Assembly (NCBI GenBank): GCA_937893145.1 | Contig: CALBJW010000085.1 | Span: 1-5,900, forward strand | Source of the DNA: an uncultured Prevotellaceae bacterium | GTDB lineage: Bacteria; Bacteroidota; Bacteroidia; Bacteroidales; Bacteroidaceae | DNA length: 5,900 nt | Direction: 5' to 3' | In this document: one piece after another, positions 1-5,400 of the stretch | Layout: every line of letters begins with the position of its first letter | Position numbering within the stretch: the stretch's first letter is position 1 | Notes under the pieces: model-generated | Seen by the model: only the letters and a program-made list of their open reading frames with translations | Told to the model about the DNA's origin: nothing | Databases searched by the model: none | Position numbers and translations under genes: made by a program

Positions 1-398
1 AGAGCAGCGAGCTGAGCCTGCTTCTTAGCAGCAGCTTCCTTCTCCTTGATAGCGATGAGACCAGATTCCTTAGCCTGCTTCCAAGCGTCGAACTTAGCCT
101 GAGCAGCAGCCTCGTCGAATGCACCCTTCTTTACACCACCAGCGAGGTGCTTCTTGAGATATACACCCTCGTTAGAGAGAATGTTGCGTACTGTGTCAGT
201 TGGCTGAGCACCAACCATTACCCAATGATATGCACGGTCGAAGTTAACATCAACTGTTGCAGGGTTAGTGTTTGGGTTGTAAGTACCGATCTTCTCGATG
301 AAACGACCATCACGCTTAGCGTCTGGGTTTGCGATTACGATGCTGTAGAACGCATAGTTCTTACGGCCGTGGCGCTGCAATCTAATTCTTGTTGCCAT
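1..398 (-). CDS. rpsP: 30S ribosomal protein S16 (3' end cut by window edge)
   Basis: S16 is a small-subunit ribosomal protein that binds 16S rRNA and is needed for 30S assembly. Reading the minus strand from the ATG at 398-396 gives 132 complete codons with no stop before the window edge. The N-terminus MATRIRLQRHG, the block RFIEKIGTYNP (residues 32-42) and GAQPTDTVRNIL (63-74) are strong S16 signatures. The core domain ends near residue 85 (YLKKHL). What follows (about 86-132 and beyond) is an Ala/Lys/Glu-rich, probably helical extension that the roughly 82-residue E. coli protein lacks; extended S16 proteins are, to my knowledge, usual in Bacteroidetes. The gene stands divergent to the rnf cluster and has its own promoter and a structured leader of about 125 nt. 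There is no clear Shine-Dalgarno next to the start; the sequence before the ATG is A-rich (CAACTTTACAAA), as is common in this phylum. Confidence 0.97.
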   Translation of the reverse strand, partial: MATRIRLQRHGRKNYAFYSIVIANPDAKRDGRFIEKIGTYNPNTNPATVDVNFDRAYHWVMVGAQPTDTVRNILSNEGVYLKKHLAGGVKKGAFDEAAAQAKFDAWKQAKESGLIAIKEKEAAAKKQAQLAA

Positions 399-477
399 TT
401 TGTAAAGTTGTTTTAGTGGATAGGGAGCGAGTTGTTTGTTATTTTGCCCATTCTCCTTTCTCCTGATTAATGACTAT

Positions 478-524
478 GCTACCATCACGTGGTAGCGTGA
501 ATTGTGTTGTTATCTCGTAACAAC
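478..524 (-). promoter_or_regulatory. Tandem stem-loops in the rpsP 5' leader
   Basis: Two perfect inverted repeats lie side by side between the rpsP promoter and its start codon. Read on the minus strand, the first (524-506) is GUUGUUA / CGAGA / UAACAAC and the second (496-478) is GCUACCA / CGUGA / UGGUAGC. Each has a 7-bp stem closed by A-U and a 5-nt loop of the form CGWGA, while the stem sequences differ. The first begins about where transcription is predicted to start, so it would cap the mRNA. Neither is followed by a U run, so they are not simple terminators. Many ribosomal protein genes are controlled through leader RNA structures, and that is the likely role; mRNA stabilisation is an alternative. 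Different half-site sequences argue against two operators for one DNA-binding protein. Confidence 0.5.
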
Positions 525-528
525 GCTG

Positions 529-536
529 CAAAGGTA
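529..536 (-). promoter_or_regulatory. Bacteroidetes-type -7 promoter element for rpsP
   Basis: On the minus strand this reads TACCTTTG, a full match to the Bacteroidetes primary sigma factor -7 consensus TAnnTTTG, followed by CAGC. No convincing TTTG -33 box lies 19-21 bp further upstream; the sequence there is A/T-rich. With the usual spacing, transcription would start near 521-525, giving an rpsP leader of about 125 nt. The site is inferred from the consensus and not mapped. Confidence 0.7.
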
Positions 537-630
537 CGACTTTTTTCGTATTTTTTCACTCGTGGACTCTTTTTTTTGCGATAAAATGAAAAAAAACATT
601 CTTTTTTATTCTTATTAATTATTATTTTGT
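537..630. other. A/T-rich spacer between divergent promoters
   Basis: This 94-bp stretch separates the two predicted -7 elements and must hold the upstream halves of both promoters. It is rich in T-tracts and A-tracts (for example 541-546, 551-556, 571-577, 589-596 and 602-607), which would favour bent or easily melted DNA. I see no gene in it. A 10-codon reading frame starting MKKN at 586 lies upstream of the predicted plus-strand start site and ends by 618, so it is not counted. Confidence 0.6.
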
Positions 631-638
631 TAATTTTG
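631..638 (+). promoter_or_regulatory. Bacteroidetes-type -7 promoter element for rseC-rnf operon
   Basis: TAATTTTG matches TAnnTTTG in full. No good TTTG -33 box is visible about 19-21 bp upstream, so the promoter may be weak or need an activator. Transcription would start near 643-646. That places the upstream in-frame ATGs at 641 and 647 at or before the transcript's 5' end, and favours ATG 680 as the start of the first gene, with a leader of about 35 nt. Confidence 0.6.
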
Positions 639-644
639 CAATGT

Positions 645-663
645 TAATGTTAAGTCAACATTA
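645..663 (+). promoter_or_regulatory. Inverted repeat at predicted 5' end of rnf transcript
   Basis: TAATGTT / AAGTC / AACATTA is a perfect 7-bp inverted repeat with a 5-nt spacer, 6 bp downstream of the -7 element. A longer imperfect alternative pairs 636-645 with 657-666 (nine of ten positions) and would overlap the -7 element. It could be an operator for a dimeric repressor covering the start site, or a 5'-terminal RNA hairpin. The sequence alone does not decide between these. Confidence 0.4.
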
Positions 664-679
664 CAATGAAACTTACAAA

Positions 680-1096
680 ATGAAGGACCTGATTCAACAT
701 AAAGGAACCATCCATAGCATAGATGGCGATAAAGTGCGTGTGCTTATAGTACAGGCTGCTGCTTGTTCTGGATGCAAAGCGAAGGATTTGTGTATCTCTT
801 CAGAAAGTAAGGAGAAAATTATAGATGTTATCGACCCTCTTGCCTCTCGATTTGTCGTAGGTGAGGAGGTCGTTGTTTGTAGTGCCCTAACTGCTGGCAA
901 ATTAGCAGTGAGACTTGCATTTGGCATTCCGCTCATCATCATTGTTGCGTGGTCGATGATATCAGTATTGTTGTTTCACATGCACGAATTGATGTCAATA
1001 GGTTTGCTCATTGTCATCCTCGCTATATATTTCTTTGTCCTTCACAAGATTCAGCATCGTTTCGATAAGGTCTTGACGTTCTGGATTGAGAAGTAG
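680..1096 (+). CDS. rseC: RseC/MucC-family membrane protein, probable Rnf accessory factor
   Basis: This 138-residue protein fits the RseC family (SoxR-reducing system / positive regulator of sigma E). It has an N-terminal soluble part with a conserved cysteine motif C29-x2-C32-x5-C38 in the context AAACSGCKAKDLC. Two membrane helices follow at about 77-100 and 105-123, then a short charged tail. In E. coli, RseC works with the Rsx (Rnf-like) complex to keep SoxR reduced. Here it is the first gene of the rnf cluster, 76 nt before rnfB, which points to a role with this complex, perhaps assembly or electron transfer. An in-frame ATG at 641 would add 13 residues, but it lies at the predicted transcription start; ATG 680 gives MKDLIQHKG, the expected family start. 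The family call is firm; the job in this organism is inferred. Confidence 0.88.
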   Translation: MKDLIQHKGTIHSIDGDKVRVLIVQAAACSGCKAKDLCISSESKEKIIDVIDPLASRFVVGEEVVVCSALTAGKLAVRLAFGIPLIIIVAWSMISVLLFHMHELMSIGLLIVILAIYFFVLHKIQHRFDKVLTFWIEK

Positions 1097-1172
1097 CGTG
1101 ATGCTCCGCTCCGCATAACATAACATAATCGATATTGACTAACTATTTATTTTAATTATAAAACCAAATTTT
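1097..1172 (+). other. Spacer between rseC and rnfB
   Basis: This 76-bp gap is A/T-rich in its second half and has a short tandem run of ATAAC units (about 1115-1126). No TAnnTTTG element and no terminator-like hairpin are seen, so read-through from rseC into rnfB is likely. An E. coli-like TTGACT/TATAAA pair is present but is not credited as a promoter in this phylum. Confidence 0.5.
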
Positions 1173-2273
1173 ATGAACGTAATTCTTATTGCTGTAATCG
1201 TTCTTGGACTCATCGGACTTATCCTTGCGTTAAGTATCTTTGGTGTCGGCAAGAAGTTTGCGGTTAAAGAAGATCCGCGTATCGGACAGGTTGCAGAGGT
1301 TCTTCCTGGTGCAAACTGTGGTGGATGTGGTTTCCCTGGATGTGGTGGTATGGCTGCTGCATGTGTGAAGGCTGCTGATGCTGGTTCTTTAGACGGTCTT
1401 AACTGTCCTGTTGGTGGTGCAGACTGTATGAAGGCGATTGCGGGTATTCTCGGTATGGAAGTTACAGCTTCGGCACCAAAGCTTGCTGTTGTTCGCTGTA
1501 ACGGTACATGTGAAAATCGTCCTAAGACACTTGTCTATGACGGAGTGAAGAATTGTCGTGTTGCCAATACTACATGTATGGGTGACACTGCTTGTGCTTA
1601 CGGCTGTCTTGGTTGTGGCGACTGTGAAGCTGCTTGTCAGTTCGGCGCCATCAAGGTCAACCCTGCTACTGGTATTCCAGAGGTTGATGCCGAGAAGTGT
1701 ACTGCCTGTGGTGCTTGTGCTAAGGCTTGTCCACGCAACATCATTGAAATCCGTACTGTCAGCGGTGACAACAAGGATGGATATGTAGTTGAGTGTATGA
1801 ACAAGGACAAGGGTGCTGCTGCTACTAAGGCTTGTGCTGTCAGCTGTATCGGTTGTAAGAAGTGTGAAGGTGTCTGCGGTAGCGACGCTGTTCATGTTGA
1901 GGGCAACCTTGCTTACATCAACCCTGAGGCTTGTACTCTCTGTGGTCAGTGCTTCGAGGCATGTCCACGTGGCACAATCGTAACTCTCTCTGCTAAGGGT
2001 ATTGAGCGTAAGAAGATTGAGAAGAAGGCTCCTGCTGCTAAGCCAGCTGCTGCAAAGGCTGCTGCCGAAGCTCCTGCTAAGCCTGCAAAGGAATGGAAGC
2101 CAATCGACATCAAGTACGATGGTGCTCCACTCATGCCATCTCAGCAGATTCTTCTTGCTGGTCCTAAGGACATCAGCAATCCTGTTCCTGCAGGCAAGGA
2201 AGTTACATTTGAAGCTAAGCGTACAGACGCTCCACTTCCTCCAAGTCAAATGATTTTGTTAGGTCTTAAGTAA
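1173..2273 (+). CDS. rnfB: Rnf complex subunit RnfB, polyferredoxin with C-terminal extension
   Basis: RnfB is the entry point for electrons from reduced ferredoxin in the ion-pumping ferredoxin:NAD+ oxidoreductase. The 366-residue product starts with a membrane anchor (about 2-24). Next is the RnfB-type cluster domain with C49-x2-C52-x4-C57 and C78. Four C-x2-C-x2-C-x3-C ferredoxin motifs follow, at 145-155, 176-186, 225-235 and 254-264, so five [4Fe-4S] clusters are predicted. There are 29 cysteines in all; C109, C113, C128, C135, C141, C208 and C221 lie outside these motifs. The two ferredoxin pairs (about 141-190 and 221-270) resemble each other. After residue 280 comes an Ala/Lys/Pro linker (about 284-310), then a tail with two copies of APLxPSQxILL (318-328 and 353-363). 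The tail is not part of the core family as I know it. Two TAA stops follow in tandem. Confidence 0.96.
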   Translation: MNVILIAVIVLGLIGLILALSIFGVGKKFAVKEDPRIGQVAEVLPGANCGGCGFPGCGGMAAACVKAADAGSLDGLNCPVGGADCMKAIAGILGMEVTASAPKLAVVRCNGTCENRPKTLVYDGVKNCRVANTTCMGDTACAYGCLGCGDCEAACQFGAIKVNPATGIPEVDAEKCTACGACAKACPRNIIEIRTVSGDNKDGYVVECMNKDKGAAATKACAVSCIGCKKCEGVCGSDAVHVEGNLAYINPEACTLCGQCFEACPRGTIVTLSAKGIERKKIEKKAPAAKPAAAKAAAEAPAKPAKEWKPIDIKYDGAPLMPSQQILLAGPKDISNPVPAGKEVTFEAKRTDAPLPPSQMILLGLK

Positions 2274-2285
2274 TAACTGCAACCT

Positions 2286-2310
2286 TTGCCATTTGCTATA
2301 ATAATGGTAA
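2286..2310 (+). other. Possible weak hairpin between rnfB and rnfC
   Basis: In the 66-nt gap, UUGCCAUU (2286-2293) can pair with AAUGGUAA (2303-2310) through eight base pairs, one of them G-U, with a 9-nt loop. The segment AUGGUAA recurs at 2318-2324, so the left arm has two alternative partners. There is no T run after it, so it is not a classical terminator. It could affect mRNA processing or the relative output of rnfB and rnfC; equally it may be chance in A/T-rich DNA. Confidence 0.25.
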
Positions 2311-2339
2311 GTGGTATATGGTAAATTGTAAATGAATTT

Positions 2340-3701
2340 ATGAAAACATTTAGAATAGGTGGTGTTCACCCTGCTGAAAACAAACTCTCAGCAAATCAGC
2401 CAATCAAGGTGGCTGAACTTCCAAAGGTTGCAGTATATCCTATGGGTCAGCACATTGGTGCTCCAGCTAAGTGCATCGTTCAGAAGGGCGATAAGGTAAA
2501 GGTTGGTACAATGATTGCTGAAGCTGGTGGATTTGTATCTGCTCCTATTTTCTCAGGTGTTAGTGGTACTGTTCTCAAGGTTGATACAGTTATTGATGCA
2601 AGCGGTTATGCAAAGCCTGCCGTTTACATCACTGTAGAAGGCGACGAATGGGAACCATCAATCGACCGTAGCGAGACACTCGTTACTCTCAAGGATAAGC
2701 CTGAGCTTACTCCAGAAGAAATCGTAAACAAGATTAAGGCAGCCGGTGTTGTTGGTATGGGTGGTGCTTGCTTCCCAACACACGTTAAGCTTTGTCCTCC
2801 TCCAGGTGCAAAGCCAGAATGGGTTATCATCAATGCCGTAGAGTGTGAGCCTTACCTCACAGCCGACCATCGTCTCATGCTTGAGAAGGCAGACGAGATT
2901 CTCGTTGGTGTTGACCTCCTCATGAAGGGTGGTAAGGTAAACAAGGGCTTCATCGGTATCGAGGAAAACAAGCCAGATGCAATCAAGCTCCTCACAGAGA
3001 AGTGCAAGGCACAGTATCCAAATATCGAGGTTGTTCCTCTCCAGACAAAGTACCCACAGGGTGGTGAAAAGCAGCTCATCGATGCTGTTGTTCGTCGTCA
3101 GGTTCCTGCTCCTCCAGCAATCCCTGTTAATGTTGGAGCAATAGTTCAGAACGTAGGTACTGCATACGCTGTTTATGAAGCAGTTATGAAGAACAAACCT
3201 CTCTTCGAGCGTATCGTAACTGTAACAGGTAAGAGCCTCAAGCAGCCAAGCAACTTCCTCACTCGTATGGGTACTCCAATGAGTCAGCTCATCGACGCTT
3301 GTGGTGGTCTTCCTGAAGACACAGGTAAGGTCATCGGTGGTGGTCCTATGATGGGTAAGGCACTCCTCAACACTGAGGTGCCAATCTGCAAGGGTTCATC
3401 AGGTGTTCTTATCATGAACGACAAGGAAGCTCGTCGTGGCGAACCACAGCCATGTATCCGTTGTGCTAAGTGCGTAGGCGCTTGTCCAATGGGTCTTGAG
3501 CCTTATCTCCTTGCTACATGTTCAGGCAAGCAGATGTGGGAGAAGGTTGAAGCAGAAGACATCACATCATGTATTGAGTGTGGTTCATGTCAGTTCACTT
3601 GTCCTTCAAACCGTCCAATGCTTGACCTCATCCGCTTGGGTAAGCAAACAGTAATGGGTATTATTCGTGCACGTCAGGCAGCTGCTGCACCTAAAAAGTA
3701 A
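2340..3701 (+). CDS. rnfC: Rnf complex subunit RnfC, NAD(H)-binding
   Basis: RnfC is the peripheral subunit on the cytoplasmic side that exchanges electrons with NAD+/NADH, related to the 51-kDa subunit of complex I. The 453-residue product shows the N-terminal GGVHPAENK motif (7-15). A biotin/lipoyl-like barrel follows (about 30-100). The flavin/nucleotide-binding motif GMGGACFPTHVK lies at 139-150 and NAVECEPYLTADHR at 165-178, then PQGGEKQL (239-246) and an SLBB-like region (about 295-345). At the C-terminus are two [4Fe-4S] motifs, C372/C375/C378/C382 and C411/C414/C417/C421. It lacks the long Ala/Lys repeat tail of E. coli RnfC and so matches the compact form. The ATG at 2340 yields the expected N-terminus. 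The next gene starts only 6 nt after the stop. Confidence 0.97.
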   Translation: MKTFRIGGVHPAENKLSANQPIKVAELPKVAVYPMGQHIGAPAKCIVQKGDKVKVGTMIAEAGGFVSAPIFSGVSGTVLKVDTVIDASGYAKPAVYITVEGDEWEPSIDRSETLVTLKDKPELTPEEIVNKIKAAGVVGMGGACFPTHVKLCPPPGAKPEWVIINAVECEPYLTADHRLMLEKADEILVGVDLLMKGGKVNKGFIGIEENKPDAIKLLTEKCKAQYPNIEVVPLQTKYPQGGEKQLIDAVVRRQVPAPPAIPVNVGAIVQNVGTAYAVYEAVMKNKPLFERIVTVTGKSLKQPSNFLTRMGTPMSQLIDACGGLPEDTGKVIGGGPMMGKALLNTEVPICKGSSGVLIMNDKEARRGEPQPCIRCAKCVGACPMGLEPYLLATCSGKQMWEKVEAEDITSCIECGSCQFTCPSNRPMLDLIRLGKQTVMGIIRARQAAAAPKK

Positions 3702-3707
3702 AAAAGT

Positions 3708-4700
3708 ATGAATAAATTAGTTGTATCACTTTCACCACATGTACATTCGGGCGATTCTGTTCAGAAGAACATGTACTGGGTTATTCTTGCCCTTGTACCT
3801 GCTCTCATCTGTTCGTTCATCTCGTTTGGCATGGGTGCTATCATAACAACAGCTATCTCTGTAGCTGCTTGTGTGCTGACTGAGTGGCTTATCAACAAGT
3901 TCTTGCTCGGTAGCAATAAGTGTACTGTGTGTGATGGTTCTGCCGCACTCACTGGTATTCTTTTAGCGTTCAACATGCCAAGCAACATTGCACCTTGGAT
4001 TGTTATCATCGGTGCAGTCTTCGCTATTGGTGTTGTAAAGATGACATTCGGTGGTCTTGGTTGTAACCTCTTCAACCCAGCCCTCGCAGGTCGTGCATTC
4101 CTTCTCATCTCGTTCCCTGTACAGATGACTACTTGGCCTCTTCCTGGTCAGGGCTTCGGTGCTTACCTCGATGCTGAGACAGGTGCAACTCCACTTTCTA
4201 TCATGAAGGCAGCTTTCAAGAGCGGTGATGTTTCTGTTCTCAATGACCTTCCTGATGCAATGGCAATGCTTACAGGCAACACAGGTGGTTGTCTTGGTGA
4301 GGTTTGTGCTCTCGCACTCATCCTCGGTCTTGTCATCCTCCTTGTAAAGAAGGTTATCACTTGGCACATTCCTGTAAGCATCCTCGCTACAGTATTTGTA
4401 TTGTCAGGTATCCTCAACCTTGCAAATCCTGTTTATGCTAACCCAGTAGCAGAGCTCCTCAGTGGTGGTCTTCTTCTTGGTGCAATCTTCATGGCAACAG
4501 ACTACGTTACATCGCCAATGTCGCCATGTGGTCAGATTGTTTATGGTATCGCAATCGGTGCCCTCACAGTAATCATCCGTACTTACGGTGCTTACCCAGA
4601 AGGTATGTCATTTGCTATCCTTATCATGAACGCATTTGTACCTCTTATTAATAGTAAGTTCAAACCAAAGCGCTTCGGTGAAGTGCCAGCAAAGAAGTAA
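3708..4700 (+). CDS. rnfD: Rnf complex subunit RnfD, covalent-FMN membrane protein
   Basis: RnfD is an integral membrane subunit, homologous to NqrB, that carries a covalent FMN and takes part in the redox-driven ion pump. The 330-residue product is strongly hydrophobic, with membrane segments at about 23-41, 42-62, 81-91, 96-114, 199-216, 219-236, 249-262, 275-292 and 299-315. The flavinylation motif DAETGATPL (155-163) fits the ApbE consensus D-x2-[ST]-G-A-T, making T161 the likely FMN attachment point. The family block CNLFNPALAGRAF is at 119-131. A C72-x2-C75 pair just before DGSA (76-79) is noted as a separate finding. It sits 6 nt after rnfC and 4 nt before rnfG, consistent with tight co-translation. 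Confidence 0.96.
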   Translation: MNKLVVSLSPHVHSGDSVQKNMYWVILALVPALICSFISFGMGAIITTAISVAACVLTEWLINKFLLGSNKCTVCDGSAALTGILLAFNMPSNIAPWIVIIGAVFAIGVVKMTFGGLGCNLFNPALAGRAFLLISFPVQMTTWPLPGQGFGAYLDAETGATPLSIMKAAFKSGDVSVLNDLPDAMAMLTGNTGGCLGEVCALALILGLVILLVKKVITWHIPVSILATVFVLSGILNLANPVYANPVAELLSGGLLLGAIFMATDYVTSPMSPCGQIVYGIAIGALTVIIRTYGAYPEGMSFAILIMNAFVPLINSKFKPKRFGEVPAKK

Positions 4701-4704
4701 CGAT

Positions 4705-5373
4705 ATGGAAAAGCTTAAATCATCATTAACAAATATGGTTGCGGTGCTCACAGTCATCGCAGTCGTAGCTGGTGCTGTTTTGGCTTATGTCAATTCCGTT
4801 ACAGCTCCACAGATTGAGAAAATCAATGCTGACAACCTCGCTGCTGGTATCAAGGCAGTCATGGGTTCTGACGACATCACAGTAGCAGAACCAGAAGAGA
4901 TTGACGCTTTCACAGCTTATGCAATCTCTGATGCTCAGGGCGAGTCGCTTGGTAAGGCAGTAGTTACTACAAGCAATGGTTTCGGTGGTCCTCTCAAGGT
5001 TCTCGTTGGTTTCAACAACGATGGTGAAATCCTCGGCTACACAGTTCTCGAGCATGCAGAGACTCCAGGTCTTGGTGCAAAGGCTGGCGAGTGGTTCCAG
5101 GACAAGATTCTTGGCAAGAACCCAGGAACATGCAACTTCACAGTGTCTAAGGACGGTGGTGAGATTGATGCCATCACAGCATCTACAATCACATCTCGTG
5201 CCTTCCTTCTCGCTATCAAAAACGCTTACGACAAGGTCATCGCTGGTACTGATGCTGAGTCTGGTGCATCTACACAGACAAAGGCAAAGAAGTGCTGCGG
5301 TAAGTGTGATAAGGCAGAAGGTGAATGCTGCGAAGGTGACAGTTGCGAATCAGAGACTCCATGTTGTGAATAA
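4705..5373 (+). CDS. rnfG: Rnf complex subunit RnfG, covalent FMN, with cysteine-rich tail
   Basis: RnfG is a single-span membrane subunit whose flavin domain faces the periplasm; it is homologous to NqrC and carries covalent FMN. The 222-residue product has one N-terminal helix (about 10-29). An FMN-binding domain follows, with GYTVLEHAETPGLGAK (111-126). The flavinylation site is DAITAST (155-161), so T161 is the likely FMN-linked residue. It departs from the usual SGAT by having A and S at the middle positions. After a polar linker the tail (197-221) holds eight cysteines: 197, 198, 201, 208, 209, 214, 220 and 221. The rest of the protein has only C143. The start is ATG 4705, four nt after rnfD; an in-frame ATG at 4636 would put 23 extra residues inside rnfD and is not preferred. 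A second TAA follows the stop directly. Confidence 0.95.
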   Translation: MEKLKSSLTNMVAVLTVIAVVAGAVLAYVNSVTAPQIEKINADNLAAGIKAVMGSDDITVAEPEEIDAFTAYAISDAQGESLGKAVVTTSNGFGGPLKVLVGFNNDGEILGYTVLEHAETPGLGAKAGEWFQDKILGKNPGTCNFTVSKDGGEIDAITASTITSRAFLLAIKNAYDKVIAGTDAESGASTQTKAKKCCGKCDKAEGECCEGDSCESETPCCE

Positions 5374-5400
5374 TAACTTAAAAGAAAGGAAAACAAAACT

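Noticed and set aside
147..416. Plus-strand open frame of 89 codons at the left end
   Set aside because: It is antisense to rpsP, whose protein sequence is unmistakable, and the product resembles nothing known.
586..618. Ten-codon frame starting MKKN, like the start of a signal peptide
   Set aside because: It ends after ten codons and lies upstream of the predicted plus-strand transcription start, so it is probably not in the mRNA.
641..679. Upstream in-frame ATGs (641, 647) as the rseC start
   Set aside because: They coincide with or precede the likely transcription start after the -7 element at 631-638. The extra residues do not resemble RseC N-termini, whereas ATG 680 gives a typical one.
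1115..1126. Short tandem ATAAC units before rnfB
   Set aside because: Only two to three copies in A/T-rich DNA; too little to call a functional repeat.
1135..1162. E. coli-like sigma-70 promoter, TTGACT (1135-1140) and TATAAA (1157-1162) with 16-nt spacing, before rnfB
   Set aside because: The Bacteroidetes primary sigma factor uses TTTG/TAnnTTTG elements. This pair would also start transcription only a few nt before the rnfB ATG. It most likely arises by chance in A/T-rich DNA.
1389..2249. Long open frame (286 codons) on the minus strand inside rnfB
   Set aside because: It lies wholly antisense to a clear RnfB. Its Ser/Thr/Leu-rich composition is what the reverse of Ala/Gly/Cys/Lys codons gives, and no domain is recognisable.
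4636..4704. Upstream in-frame ATG for rnfG at 4636
   Set aside because: It would overlap rnfD by 65 nt and add 23 polar residues before the membrane helix. ATG 4705 fits the family and the 4-nt gap.
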